This document shows, piece by piece, positions 54,371 through 63,778 of a stretch of 64,000 bases of DNA. Position 1 is the stretch's first letter, and the number at the start of each line of letters is the position of its first letter. Location: NCBI RefSeq assembly GCF_019800005.1, contig NZ_JABGCL010000016.1:62001-126000 (forward strand). Direction: 5' to 3'. The notes under the pieces are model-generated. The model did no database searches and was not told the DNA's origin. It saw nothing but the letters and a program-made list of their open reading frames with translations. A program made the translations under genes and the position numbers. Source of the stretch: Geminicoccus harenae. Lineage in GTDB: Bacteria; Pseudomonadota; Alphaproteobacteria; Geminicoccales; Geminicoccaceae.

Positions 54371-56212
54371 TCAGGCAGGGGCCGTAGCCGCGGCCTTCTT
54401 CGCCGGCATGCCGACCAGTGCCGCCAGCTCGGCCTCGTCCAGCGTCTCCTTCTCCAGGAGGCGCCGGGCGGTGCGCTCCAGCAGGTCGCGCCGCTCGGTG
54501 AGCAGTGCCACGGTGCGCTCGAAGGTGCCGTCCACGATGGTGCGCACCTCCTCGTCGATGGTGGCCGCGGTCTCGTCGGAGAAATCGCGCTCCTGCGGCC
54601 CGCCCGCCATCGGGTTGGGGCTGAGAAAAGAGCGCTGGTCCTTTTCCAGGGCGACGTTGCCGAGCTTCTCCGACATGCCGTAGCGGGTGACCATCGCGCG
54701 CGCGATGTCGGTGACCCTGGCCAGATCGTCGGCGGCACCGGTGGACAGATGCCCGTACACCACCCATTCCGCCGCCCGGCCGCCCAGCAGCACCGCCATC
54801 TTGTTCTCCAGCTCCTCCCTGGTCATCAGGAAGCGGTCCTCGGTCGGGCGCTGGATGGTGTAGCCGAGTGCGCCGATGCCGCGCGGGATGATCGACACCT
54901 TGTGCACCGGGTCCACGCCCGGCAGCGCCATGGCGACCAGGGCGTGGCCCATCTCGTGATAGGCCACGATCTCGCGCTCGCGCGGGTTGAGCAGGCGGTT
55001 GCGCTTCTCCAGCCCGGCCACGATCCGCTCGATCGCGTTGTTGAAGTCGTCCATGGTGACGGCATCGGCGCGGCGCCGCGTGGCGAGCAGGGTCGCCTCG
55101 TTGACCAGGTTGGCGAGGTCGGCGCCGGTGAAGCCCGGGGTGAGGGCGGCGACCTTCTCCGGGTCGACGTCCCGAGCGAGCTTCGCCTTCTTCATGTGGA
55201 CCCCGAGGATCTGGATGCGGCCGGTCTTGTCCGGCCGGTCGACCAGGACCTGGCGGTCGAACCGGCCGGCACGCAGCAGCGCCGGGTCCAGGATCTCCGG
55301 CCGGTTGGTCGCGCCCAGCAGGACCAGGCCGCTGCGGCTGTCGAACCCGTCCAGCTCGACCAGGAGCTGGTTCAGCGTCTGCTCCTTCTCGTCATGGCCC
55401 CCCGCCATCGGCCCGATCCCGCGCGCCCGGCCCAGCGCGTCCAGCTCGTCGATGAAGATGATCGCCGGCGCCTTGCCCCGCGCCTGCTCGAACAGGTCGC
55501 GCACCCGCGCCGCCCCCACGCCCACGAACATCTCGACGAACTCGGAGCCAGAGATCGAGAAGAACGGCACCTTGGCCTCGCCGGCCACCGCCTTGGCCAG
55601 CATGGTCTTGCCGGTGCCGGGCGGGCCCACCAGCAGCACGCCCTTGGGCATCCGCCCGCCCAGGCGGCCATATTCCTCGGGGTTCTTGAGGAAGGCCACG
55701 ATCTCCTTCAGCTCGTCCTTGGCCTCGTCGACCCCGGCCACGTCCTCGAAGGTCACCTTGGTGTCCGTCTCGACATAGACCTTGGCCCGGCTCTTGCCGA
55801 CCTGCATGAGCCCGCCGCCGAGCTTGCCGCTCATCCGCCGGAGCAGGAACATCCACAGGCCGAAGAACAGCAGCACCGGCAGGACCCAGGACAGGAGGTC
55901 CGACAGGAAGTTGCTCTCGATCCGGCCTGTGAAGCGGACATCGTACTGCTGCAGCTCGTTGGCGAAGTCCGGATCCACCCTGGTCGTGGTGAAGTAGCGC
56001 TCGCCGCCCTCCAGCGGCTGCTTGAACTCGCCGCGGATGAAATTGTCGGAGATCGCGACCTCGGCGACCCGGCCTTCGCGCAGATACTGCTCGAACTCGC
56101 TGTAGAGGATCGGCGCTACCTGCTGGTTCGTGCTGTAGAGGTACTGGATGAACAGGATGCCGGCCAGCGCGGCCAGCCAGTACCAGAGATTGAACCTGAC
56201 ATCCTTGTTCAT
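54371..56212 (-). CDS. ftsH: ATP-dependent zinc metalloprotease FtsH
   Basis: 613-aa membrane protease. Two membrane segments near residues 8-27 ([19 protein letters not shown]) and 108-127 ([20 protein letters not shown]), periplasmic loop between, AAA module with Walker [20 protein letters not shown], pore motif [18 protein letters not shown] with [20 protein letters not shown], and the zinc site [11 protein letters not shown] plus a late Asp in the LAD-type [13 protein letters not shown]. It is a shorter version (613 against about 640). Quality control of membrane proteins. It lies between the small ArsR unit and soxDAG, not in the usual hpt-tilS context, so it may be a second copy. Confidence 0.96.
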   Translation of the reverse strand: MNKDVRFNLWYWLAALAGILFIQYLYSTNQQVAPILYSEFEQYLREGRVAEVAISDNFIRGEFKQPLEGGERYFTTTRVDPDFANELQQYDVRFTGRIESNFLSDLLSWVLPVLLFFGLWMFLLRRMSGKLGGGLMQVGKSRAKVYVETDTKVTFEDVAGVDEAKDELKEIVAFLKNPEEYGRLGGRMPKGVLLVGPPGTGKTMLAKAVAGEAKVPFFSISGSEFVEMFVGVGAARVRDLFEQARGKAPAIIFIDELDALGRARGIGPMAGGHDEKEQTLNQLLVELDGFDSRSGLVLLGATNRPEILDPALLRAGRFDRQVLVDRPDKTGRIQILGVHMKKAKLARDVDPEKVAALTPGFTGADLANLVNEATLLATRRRADAVTMDDFNNAIERIVAGLEKRNRLLNPREREIVAYHEMGHALVAMALPGVDPVHKVSIIPRGIGALGYTIQRPTEDRFLMTREELENKMAVLLGGRAAEWVVYGHLSTGAADDLARVTDIARAMVTRYGMSEKLGNVALEKDQRSFLSPNPMAGGPQERDFSDETAATIDEEVRTIVDGTFERTVALLTERRDLLERTARRLLEKETLDEAELAALVGMPAKKAAATAPA

Positions 56213-56377
56213 GAGCAGCGTTCCTCGCTTCGTCCGTCGCCCGCGGCCGGCTCCAGCCTGCCTGTTTATCTGGAGCGCTGCCAGTCGAAGGGCAGGGGCT
56301 TGCGGGCTGGCCGGACGGCCGGCACGCCGCTAGCCTTGGCCGGCCGGGGCCTCTGCCCGGCGCGTGACGGAGGTGGG

Positions 56378-56740
56378 ATGCTGTCGATCGCCTGTCCCTG
56401 GTGCGGCCCGAGGGACGAGACGGAGTTCCGGTTCGGCGTGGAGGCAGCCGTCCGGCGCCCCCGGCCCGACGCGGCGGACGACCGGGCCTGGGCGGACTAT
56501 CTGTTCTTCCGCGAGAACCGCCGTGGCCGGCAGCAGGAGCTGTGGTGCCATGGTGCTGGCTGCGGCCAGTGGTTCCTGGTCGACCGCGACACCGTCACCC
56601 ACGAGATCCATGGCACCTCGGTGCTGCCGGGCCACCCCTCGGCCGAGGGCCGCCGTGCCGGGCCGGCTGCCGCACCCGCCGGCCATGACGCACCGGCACC
56701 TTCCGAAGCCGTGCTGGGCGGTGCCGGGGAAGCCGCGTGA
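56378..56740 (+). CDS. soxD: Sarcosine oxidase delta subunit
   Basis: 120-aa zinc-binding subunit of heterotetrameric sarcosine oxidase, which oxidises N-methylglycine in the cytoplasm. Zinc ligands lie in CPWCGPRDETEFRFG and ELWCHGAGCGQWFLV; RDTVTHEIHGT and FRENRRGRQQELW are family motifs. ATG at 56378 preceded by gaggt 4-8 bp upstream. Overlaps soxA by four bases. Confidence 0.93.
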   Translation: MLSIACPWCGPRDETEFRFGVEAAVRRPRPDAADDRAWADYLFFRENRRGRQQELWCHGAGCGQWFLVDRDTVTHEIHGTSVLPGHPSAEGRRAGPAAAPAGHDAPAPSEAVLGGAGEAA

Positions 56741-59667
56741 ACCACCATTCCTCCCTGCGCCTTCCCGCGGGCGGGACCGATCTGGACCGCGCGCGCCCAC
56801 TCTCCTTCACCTTCCTCGGCCGCCGCCTGCAGGGCTTTGCCGGCGACAGCCTGGCCTCGGCGCTGCTGGCCAGCGGCCAGCGGGTGCTCGCGCGCTCGTT
56901 CAAGTACCACCGGCCGCGCGGGCTGTGGGGCTTTGGCCCTGAGGAGCCGAACGCGATCCTGGACGTGCGCTTCGCCGATGGCCGGCACGATCCGAACGCC
57001 CGCGCCACGCTGGTGCCGCTGGAGGACGGCATGGCAGTCGGCACCGTCCATGGCTGGCCGTCCGCCCAGCGCGACCTGTACGGCTTCGTCGACCGGCTGC
57101 ACCCGCTGATCCCGGCGGGCTTCTACTACAAGACCTTCATGCGGCCGAGCTGGCACCTGTTCGAGCCGCGCATCCGCAAGATGGCGGGCCTGGGCGTGGT
57201 GCCGGACCAGGGCGAGACGCTGCAGCGCGCCCAGCGCCATGCTCAGGTACCGCTCGTGGTGGTGGGGGCTGGGCCGGCCGGGCTGGCCGCCGCCCGGGCC
57301 GCGGCGCTGGCTGGGCTGGAGGTGATGCTGGTGGACGACCAGCCCCGTCCGGGCGGCCAGCTCCTGACCGATCCGGTCGCGATCGACGGCCAGCCGGGCG
57401 ATGAATGGGTGGCGGCGGTCACCGCCGAGTTGGCCGCCCACGTGAAGGTGACCCTGCTGCCGGCCACCACCGCCCTCGGGATCTTCGACCATGGCCTCCT
57501 GGTCCTGGCCGAGCGGCGCCGGTTGCCGCACGGCTTTGCGCCCGAGCGCCTGTGGAAGGTGCGGGCAGGGCAGGTGATCCTGGCGACTGGTGCAATCGAG
57601 CGGCCGCTGGTCTTCCCGGACAATGACCGCCCGGGCGTGATGTCCGCCTTTGCCGCGCGCAGCTATCTGGCCCGTCACGGCGTGCTGGCCGGGCGCCACC
57701 CGGTGGTGCTGACCGGTAATGCCGCCGGCAGGCGCACCGCCGAGTTCCTGGCCGCCGCCGGGGCCGAGCCGGTGATCGTCGACCTGCGCCCCGACAGCCC
57801 CCCGCACCCGGAGATCCCGACCCATGTGGGCGCGGTGGTGACCGCGGTGCACGGGCGCAGGGGTGTCACCGGCGTGCGGGTGGAGCCCCTGGCCGGCGGG
57901 CCGGCCATCGACATCGCCTGCGATCTGGTGGCGGTGGCGGGCGGCTGGACACCCACTTTGCACCTGCACATGCATGCCGGCGGCCGACTGCGCTTCGAGG
58001 ATGCGATCGACGCCTTCGTGCCCGAGGGGCCGGCCGGAACGATCCGGGCGGTCGGTGCCGCGAACGGGGCCTTCGCCACTGCCGACTGCTTGGCGCAGGG
58101 CCACCGCGCCGGGCTGGCCGCGGCCGGCGCCGACCTGGCGCTGCCCGCACCCGTGGCGGAGCCGGAGCCGGCTTGGACGCAGGCGGTCTGGCGCAAGCTG
58201 GACCGGCCCAAGGCCAGGCAATGGGTCGACTACCAGAACGACGTGACGGCCAAGGACATCGAGCTCGCCGCCCAGGAGAACTTCGTCTCGGTCGAGCATC
58301 TCAAGCGCTACACCACGCTCGGCATGGCGACCGACCAGGGCAAGACCAGCAACCTGAATGGGCTGGCCCTGCTCGCCCAACGGCTGGACCGGCCGGTGGC
58401 CGAGGTCGGCACCACCACCTTCCGCCCGCCCTACACGCCGGTCCCGCTGGCGGGGGTGGCCGGCTCGCGGCAAGGCAGCCTGCTGAGCCCGCTCCGGCTC
58501 CTGCCGGCCCACCGGGAGCACGAGCGGCAAGGTGCGGTGTTCGAGGACTATGGCGGCTGGTGGCGGCCGGCCTTCTATCCAAGGGGCGGGGAAGGCAGGC
58601 AGGCCGCGATCGAGCGCGAGGTGCTGGCGACCCGCTCCGGCGTGGCCCTGTTCGACGGCAGCCCGCTCGGCAAGATCGAGGTGATGGGCCGGGATGCCGG
58701 CAGCTTCCTCGACCGGCTCTATTACCACCGGCTGAGCGACCTGAAGCCCGGCCGGATCCGCTACGTCTTCCTCCTGACCGAGCACGGCAAGGTCTATGAC
58801 GACGGCGTGGTGGCGAGGCTGGCCGAGGACCATTTCCTGCTCTCGCCGTCCTCCAGCCATGCCGCGGGTGTCCATGCCATCGTCGAGGAATGGCGGCAGA
58901 CCGGCTGGCCGGAGCTGGAGGTGATCGCGACCAACGTCACCACCGCCTGGGCGACCTATGCGGTGACCGGGCCCAAGGCGCGCCGCGTGGTCGAGCGGCT
59001 GAATCTGCCGGTCGACCTGTCCGCCGCCTCCCTGCCGCACATGGGGTTCTGCGAAACCGAGCTTGCCGGCGTGCCGCTGCGGATCGCCCGGGTGAGCTTC
59101 ACCGGAGAACTGTCGTTCGAGCTGAGCGTGCCGGCCGCCTACGGGCCGGCCCTTTACCGTCGCCTGGAAGAGCTGGGCGCTCCCGACGGCATGGTGCCGC
59201 TCGGGTCCGAGGCCCTGCTCGTGCTGCGCGCGGAGAAGGGCTACGTGCTGGTGGGCCGCGACACGGACGGCAACACGGAGCCACAGGATCTGGGCTTCAC
59301 CGCGCCGCTGCGCACCAAGCAGCACGACTTCGTCGGCCGCCGCTCCCTGCAGCGGGCGGCCAGCCGCGAGGCCGGGCGGCTGGAACTGGTGGGGCTGCGC
59401 AATACCGTCCCGGACGAGCCGATCCCGACCGGCGCCCACATGTTCATCCGCGACGAGGCGGGCAACCGGAAGAGCCGCGGCTACGTCACCTCTGCCTACC
59501 GTTCGCCCACGCTCGGCCAGCCGATCGCCCTGGCGATCCTGGCGGACGGCAAGGCGCTGCAGGCACAGGGTGCCGAGGTCGACCTGTTCCACCTCGACCG
59601 GACCTATCGCGCCCGGGTGGTGAGCCCGGTCTTCTATGATCCTGCCGGGGAGCGCCTGCGTGGCTGA
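56737..59667 (+). CDS. soxA: Sarcosine oxidase alpha subunit
   Basis: 976-aa large subunit. N-terminal ferredoxin-like FTFLGRRLQGFAGDSLASAL and ARSFKYHRPRGLWGF; FAD/NAD module LVVVGAGPAGLAAARAAALA with PRPGGQLLTD and LATGAIERPLVFPDNDRPGV; and a C-terminal aminomethyltransferase-like folate domain (about residues 560-970, VALFDGSPLGKIEVMGRDAG, GFCETELAGVPLRIARVSF). Works with the soxD, soxB and soxG subunits. No soxB is present beside it. Overlaps soxD by 4 bp and soxG by 8 bp. Confidence 0.95.
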   Translation: MNHHSSLRLPAGGTDLDRARPLSFTFLGRRLQGFAGDSLASALLASGQRVLARSFKYHRPRGLWGFGPEEPNAILDVRFADGRHDPNARATLVPLEDGMAVGTVHGWPSAQRDLYGFVDRLHPLIPAGFYYKTFMRPSWHLFEPRIRKMAGLGVVPDQGETLQRAQRHAQVPLVVVGAGPAGLAAARAAALAGLEVMLVDDQPRPGGQLLTDPVAIDGQPGDEWVAAVTAELAAHVKVTLLPATTALGIFDHGLLVLAERRRLPHGFAPERLWKVRAGQVILATGAIERPLVFPDNDRPGVMSAFAARSYLARHGVLAGRHPVVLTGNAAGRRTAEFLAAAGAEPVIVDLRPDSPPHPEIPTHVGAVVTAVHGRRGVTGVRVEPLAGGPAIDIACDLVAVAGGWTPTLHLHMHAGGRLRFEDAIDAFVPEGPAGTIRAVGAANGAFATADCLAQGHRAGLAAAGADLALPAPVAEPEPAWTQAVWRKLDRPKARQWVDYQNDVTAKDIELAAQENFVSVEHLKRYTTLGMATDQGKTSNLNGLALLAQRLDRPVAEVGTTTFRPPYTPVPLAGVAGSRQGSLLSPLRLLPAHREHERQGAVFEDYGGWWRPAFYPRGGEGRQAAIEREVLATRSGVALFDGSPLGKIEVMGRDAGSFLDRLYYHRLSDLKPGRIRYVFLLTEHGKVYDDGVVARLAEDHFLLSPSSSHAAGVHAIVEEWRQTGWPELEVIATNVTTAWATYAVTGPKARRVVERLNLPVDLSAASLPHMGFCETELAGVPLRIARVSFTGELSFELSVPAAYGPALYRRLEELGAPDGMVPLGSEALLVLRAEKGYVLVGRDTDGNTEPQDLGFTAPLRTKQHDFVGRRSLQRAASREAGRLELVGLRNTVPDEPIPTGAHMFIRDEAGNRKSRGYVTSAYRSPTLGQPIALAILADGKALQAQGAEVDLFHLDRTYRARVVSPVFYDPAGERLRG

Positions 59668-60223
59668 AATTTTCGAGCTGCGTCCGCTGCCGCTGGCCGA
59701 GGCGCTGGGGCTGGCGCCGATCCCGCCGATCGAGGGGCTGCGGGTGGAGGTGGCGGCGCCCAGTGCCGTGATCGGCGTGGCGGGCACCCATGGTGCGGCG
59801 GGCCTGGGCGATGCGCTGGCGGACGTGCTGGGCCACCGCCTGGACCCGACACCGGGCAGTGCCGGCGGCACCGAGCCCCGCTCGCTGTGGACCGGGCCGG
59901 ACCGCTGGCTGGTCGTCAGCGAGCAGCTGGACCGCTTCGCCCTGGCAAGGCGCATCCGTGAGGCGGGGCCGTGCCCGACCCTGGTGACCGATCTGACCGA
60001 CGGGCTGCCGGCGATCGACCTGGTCGGGCCGCGTGCCCGGGAGCTGCTGGCTCATGGCTGCCCGGTGGTGCCCGCGGATGGTCAGGTCGCCCGCACCCTC
60101 CTGGCGCTGCAGCCGGTCACCCTGCTGGGGGAGGCCCATCGGATGCGCCTGTTCACCGACCGCGGGCTGGTGCCGTTCCTCTGGGATTGGCTCGCCCGCC
60201 ACGCACCGCTCGCGGCGGCCTAG
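59660..60223 (+). CDS. soxG: Sarcosine oxidase gamma subunit
   Basis: 187-aa small subunit with a GcvT-like fold: ELRPLPLAEALGLAPIPP, LWTGPDRWLVVSEQLD, LVTDLTDGLPAIDLVGPRAR, VTLLGEAHRMRLFTDRGLV. The start is GTG at 59660, overlapping the soxA stop by eight bases; the frame is open further upstream but inside soxA. Its 3' end overlaps the convergent EamA-type gene by 71 bp. Confidence 0.9.
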   Translation: MAEIFELRPLPLAEALGLAPIPPIEGLRVEVAAPSAVIGVAGTHGAAGLGDALADVLGHRLDPTPGSAGGTEPRSLWTGPDRWLVVSEQLDRFALARRIREAGPCPTLVTDLTDGLPAIDLVGPRARELLAHGCPVVPADGQVARTLLALQPVTLLGEAHRMRLFTDRGLVPFLWDWLARHAPLAAA

Positions 60224-61097
60224 GCGGGGAAGTGGCGCGGCCGCGCAGCACGTAGATTCCCGCACCGATCACCAGCACGCCGCCGACCACGACCCAGGCA
60301 TCCGGCCAGGTACCGAACAGGCCGATGCCGATCAGCGTGGCCGGGATGATCTGGAGATAGGTGAACGGGGTGAGGCTGGCGGGCGCGGCACGCCGGAAGC
60401 CCTGGATCAGGCAGAACTGGGAAGTGCCGAACAGCAGGCCGGACAGGGCCATGGCCGCCCAGGCTTCGGCGCTGGCCGGGCGCCAGTCGAGCGGCAGCAG
60501 GGCGCTGGTCACGACCAGGCCGGTGCCGATCGACCAGGCGAGCGTGGTCACCGGGTCGTCGTGGCGGCCGATGAAGCGCACGGCGATCTGGTAGAGGGCG
60601 AAGAACAGGGCGCAGCCGAGGGGGAAGATGGCGGCCCAGGTGAACGCGTCGGTACCCGGGCGCACCATCACCAGGATGCCGCCAAAGCCCAGCAGCACCC
60701 CGATCCAGTCGTGCCGGCTGGTGCGCTCGCGCAGGAGCGGTGCCGACAGCGCCACCACCAGCAGCGGTGCGGCGAAGGTGAGTGCCGTCAGCTCGGCCAG
60801 CGACAGGAGCCCGAAGCCGCCCGCCACGGAAAAGCTCGCCAGCACCGGGAACAGGCCCATCACCACCTGGACCAGCGGCCGGCTCGTGCCGAGCCTGGCC
60901 AGCCCGCCCTGCCGTGCCAGGATCAGGAGCACCACCGGCAGGGCGAAGACGCAGCGCGCCCAGACGATCTGCACCACGCTCTGGGTCTGGGCCAGGAAGA
61001 TCCCGGCCGCGTCCATCGCCGCGTAACCGGTGACCCCGGCGATCACGAACAGGACGGCCCCGAGCGTCAGCCGGGGGGCTGCGGTTCCAGCAGTCAT
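60153..61097 (-). CDS. EamA-family (drug/metabolite) transporter
   Basis: 314-aa inner-membrane protein with ten hydrophobic segments in two halves (LGAVLFVIAGVTGYAAMDA, WARCVFALPVVLLILARQG, WIGVLLGFGGILVMVRPG, then TTLAWSIGTGLVVTSALLPL, TYLQIIPATLIGIGLFGT and WVVVGGVLVIGAGIYVLRG). Direction and substrate unknown. ATG at 61097 preferred to an upstream ATG at 61112. C-terminal 30 residues are Arg/Pro-rich and run over the soxG end; a shorter true end cannot be excluded because the overlap with soxG is large. Confidence 0.87.
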   Translation of the reverse strand: MTAGTAAPRLTLGAVLFVIAGVTGYAAMDAAGIFLAQTQSVVQIVWARCVFALPVVLLILARQGGLARLGTSRPLVQVVMGLFPVLASFSVAGGFGLLSLAELTALTFAAPLLVVALSAPLLRERTSRHDWIGVLLGFGGILVMVRPGTDAFTWAAIFPLGCALFFALYQIAVRFIGRHDDPVTTLAWSIGTGLVVTSALLPLDWRPASAEAWAAMALSGLLFGTSQFCLIQGFRRAAPASLTPFTYLQIIPATLIGIGLFGTWPDAWVVVGGVLVIGAGIYVLRGRATSPPRPPRAVRGGRANPRGTAPARGR

Positions 61098-61288
61098 CGG
61101 TCGGAATCTCACAGATCAATGGGCGGCCATGATGCCTGGCCGGTCCTGGTAGGGGATTTGGCATGACGGTGCCCCGCCGTCACCTGCCGATTGGCGTGGC
61201 CGGCAATCACAGGCAGGATTCGGGGAACCGGCGACCGGGTCGCCTGCTCAACAGGAAATGCCCGGCCTGAATCGAGGAGAGGCACGTC

Positions 61289-62092
61289 ATGCCGTTGTTC
61301 TGCCGATGCTGTGCTGGCCTGTCGCGCCGCCATCTGCTGGCGCTGGCCGGTGCCAGTGCTGCTGCCGGGCTTTCCGGCTGTGCTGCCTATAACGAGCTCG
61401 CCGCGTCCACGGTCTCGCCCGAGCAGGAGGCGATGCTCGGCGCCCAGGCCTTCCAGCAGATCAAGGGCGAGACGCCGCGGCTGCGCAGCCCGCAGGCCCA
61501 GGCCCGGGTCCAGCGGATCGCCGAGCGGATCGTGCCGGCCAGCGGCTCCAGCATCCCGCTCCCCGAGTGGGAGATCGTCGTGTTCGACAGTGACGAGGTG
61601 AATGCCTTCGCCCTGCCTGGCGGCCATATCGGGGTCTATCGCGGCATCCTCGACATCACGGACAGCGACGACGAGATCGCGACGGTGATGGGCCACGAGG
61701 TCGGCCACGTCACCGCCCGCCATGCGGCACAGCGGATCGGCACCAGCCAGTTCGCTCAGGTCGGCACCGCTCTGGTCGGCGCGGGCGCCCAGGCCTACGG
61801 GCTCCCGACGCAGGTGATCGGCCTGCTGGGGGCCGGCGTCCAGTACGGCCTGATCCTGCCCTACACCCGCAGCCAGGAACTCGAGGCCGACTCGCTGGGG
61901 CTGCGCTACATGGCGCAGGCTGCCTACAATCCCGAGGCAGCGGTGAAGTTCTGGCAGGCCATGCAGGCCAATGCCGGTGCGGACGGCGCGCCCGCCTTCC
62001 TGTCGACCCACCCGAGTGGCGATCAGCGCATCGCCCAGATCGAGGCCATGCTGCCGGAGGTGATGCCGCTCTACCAGCAGGCGACGAGCTGA
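61289..62092 (+). CDS. M48 family metalloprotease, putative lipoprotein
   Basis: 267-aa periplasmic protease of the YfgC/LoiP type (BepA-like). Signal GLSRRHLLALAGASAAAGLS with a GC lipobox (SGCAAYNE) near residue 31. Zinc site IATVMGHEVGHVTARHAAQR at about residue 135, third ligand Glu in SQELEADSLGLRYM. Role probably outer-membrane protein quality control. ATG preceded by gagagg. Upstream 190 bp hold no gene. Followed after 126 bp by the TRAP operon. Confidence 0.93.
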   Translation: MPLFCRCCAGLSRRHLLALAGASAAAGLSGCAAYNELAASTVSPEQEAMLGAQAFQQIKGETPRLRSPQAQARVQRIAERIVPASGSSIPLPEWEIVVFDSDEVNAFALPGGHIGVYRGILDITDSDDEIATVMGHEVGHVTARHAAQRIGTSQFAQVGTALVGAGAQAYGLPTQVIGLLGAGVQYGLILPYTRSQELEADSLGLRYMAQAAYNPEAAVKFWQAMQANAGADGAPAFLSTHPSGDQRIAQIEAMLPEVMPLYQQATS

Positions 62093-62218
62093 CCCTGCGC
62101 TGCTCCCCGCCCGCCGATGGCGGTTGTCGACTCGGTGGTTAGCTCATTATACCATCTGCCCAGGCCGTGGATCGAATCGTCGGGTCCGGCCGGCTGATCA
62201 CGGGTTCAGGGGGGACAG

Positions 62219-63211
62219 ATGAAGCTGCTGCTTTCGGCGCTGGGCGCCGCGATGCTGGTCGCGCAGGCCGGCGGTGCACTGGCGCAGGAGGTGAAGGAGA
62301 TCCGGCTGGGCTCGCCATGGCCCACCTCGAGCACCATTCACGAAGCGCTGCCGGTGTTCGCCGAAGAGGTTGAGAAGCTCTCCGAGGGGCGCATCAAGGT
62401 CCGCGTCTATCCGGACAGCCAGCTCGGCGACATCCAGGCGCTGATCAACGGCGTGCAGCTCGGCACGGTCGACATGACCTATCTGGCAATCGGCAATGCC
62501 GGGGTGCTGCGCGGCGGGGCACCGCTCAACGTCGCCTACACGCCCTATCTCTTCAACACCAAGGAAGATGCCGAGCGGATCGCCAACAGCGAGGTCTTCC
62601 AGCCGCTCTATGACGACCTGGCCGAGCAGTCCGGCGTGCGCATCTTCGCCGTGCATGGCGCCCGCTCGCCGCGCGCCGTGCAGAACTCGCAGCGGCCGGT
62701 CAAGACGCCCGCCGACCTGGAAGGGCTGAAGATCCGCATCCCGCCGATCGACGGGATCCGTGTGGCGTTCGAGACGATGGGTGCCAGGCCCGTCGTGCTG
62801 GGCCTGGGCGACACCTACAACGCGATCGAGCGCGGCCAGGTGGACGGGCATGAGAACGGCATCGACGCCGCGGTCGGCTACAAGTGGTACGAGGTCGCCA
62901 AGTACTTCACGCCGACCGACCACATCTTCGAGACCGCGGCCTTCTACGTGAACGAGGGGCTGTGGCAGTCCTTCTCCGAGGAGGACCGGGAGATCTTCCG
63001 CAAGGCCGCCGCAACCGGCGGTGCCGCCATGACGAAGGCGGGCGAGGCGGTCGACAAGGAAGGCTACACGATCTTTGCCGAGAACGGGGTCGAGGTGACG
63101 CAGCCCGACAAGGAGGCGTTCCGCGACGCCCTGAAGGACGTCTACACCCAGTTCGAGGGCACGGTCTGGCCCGAGGGGCTGGTGGCCAAGATCCGGGCCA
63201 TGCAGGAATAA
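62219..63211 (+). CDS. TRAP transporter substrate-binding protein (DctP family)
   Basis: 330-aa periplasmic binding protein. Sec signal MKLLLSALGAAMLVAQAGGA with cleavage near AQE. Motifs of the DctP family: GSPWPTSSTIHEALPVFAEE, RVYPDSQLGDIQALINGVQL, ADLEGLKIRIPPIDG containing the conserved carboxylate-binding Arg, and DTYNAIERGQVDGHENGID. Probable ligand is an organic acid; identity unknown. First gene of the right-edge TRAP operon; a ggggaca site lies just before the ATG. Confidence 0.93.
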   Translation: MKLLLSALGAAMLVAQAGGALAQEVKEIRLGSPWPTSSTIHEALPVFAEEVEKLSEGRIKVRVYPDSQLGDIQALINGVQLGTVDMTYLAIGNAGVLRGGAPLNVAYTPYLFNTKEDAERIANSEVFQPLYDDLAEQSGVRIFAVHGARSPRAVQNSQRPVKTPADLEGLKIRIPPIDGIRVAFETMGARPVVLGLGDTYNAIERGQVDGHENGIDAAVGYKWYEVAKYFTPTDHIFETAAFYVNEGLWQSFSEEDREIFRKAAATGGAAMTKAGEAVDKEGYTIFAENGVEVTQPDKEAFRDALKDVYTQFEGTVWPEGLVAKIRAMQE

Positions 63212-63223
63212 CAAGACTGGATC

Positions 63224-63253
63224 GAAGGCCGCCTGGACCAAGAGGCGGCCTTC
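63224..63253 (+). terminator. Terminator/attenuator between dctP and dctQ
   Basis: Perfect 11-bp stem (63224-63234 with 63243-63253), 8-nt loop, followed by a T-rich run (tttctt). This is the best intrinsic terminator of the window, 13 bp after the binding-protein stop, and would lower dctQM expression relative to dctP. Confidence 0.8.
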
Positions 63254-63274
63254 TTTCTTCTCGGTGAGCTCTCC

Positions 63275-63778
63275 ATGACCTTCGAATCGATCGACCGGCG
63301 CGTGGCGACGCTCGCCCGGATCGTCGGCAGCGTGCTCGACGTCTTCATCGGCCTGCTCGTCGTCGGTCTGCTCCTGCTGGTGTTCTCGCAGTTCATCGAC
63401 CGCAACTTCTTCGTGCTCTGGCGGCAGTCGCCCGAAGAGTATGTGAAGATCGGCCTGGCCTGGCTCTGCTTCGTCGGCCTGGCCCGCGCGTTCATGACCG
63501 ACGAGATCATCCGCATCATGATCCTGCACGAGGTCCTGCCGCCCCGGGTCCTGACGATCCTCGACACGCTGGTGGACCTGCTCATGCTCACCGTGCTGGT
63601 CATCCTGGCGGTCAAGAGCGTCACCATGATCCAGGTGGCCCAGTACCAGATGATCCTGGGCACCAACCTGACCCTGGCCGTGCCGGCCTGGGGCATCCTG
63701 GTCGGTGTCCTCCTGCTCATTCCCCTGATCGCGTGGCGGATGGTGCGGCGCGTCGTGCTGGGAGCCCCGCGCCCGTGA
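63275..63778 (+). CDS. TRAP transporter small permease (DctQ family)
   Basis: 167-aa membrane protein with four hydrophobic segments: VLDVFIGLLVVGLLLLVFSQ (about residues 23-42), IGLAWLCFVGLARAFM, VLTILDTLVDLLMLTVLVIL and LAVPAWGILVGVLLLIPLIA. The DctQ pattern WRQSPEEYVKIGLAWLCF and DEIIRIMILHEVLPP is clear. Links dctP to dctM. Overlaps the next start by GTGA. Confidence 0.93.
   Translation: MTFESIDRRVATLARIVGSVLDVFIGLLVVGLLLLVFSQFIDRNFFVLWRQSPEEYVKIGLAWLCFVGLARAFMTDEIIRIMILHEVLPPRVLTILDTLVDLLMLTVLVILAVKSVTMIQVAQYQMILGTNLTLAVPAWGILVGVLLLIPLIAWRMVRRVVLGAPRP

Noticed and set aside
56497..59955. Minus-strand open frame of 1152 codons antisense to soxA.
   Set aside because: Composition is that of a mirrored frame of a high-GC gene (His, Arg, Ala-rich, no domains, no start region), and soxA on the other strand has full domain content.
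60220..61164. Alternative minus-strand frame of 314 codons over the EamA gene.
   Set aside because: Arg/Pro/Gly-rich shadow without hydrophobic helices, whereas the chosen frame has ten.
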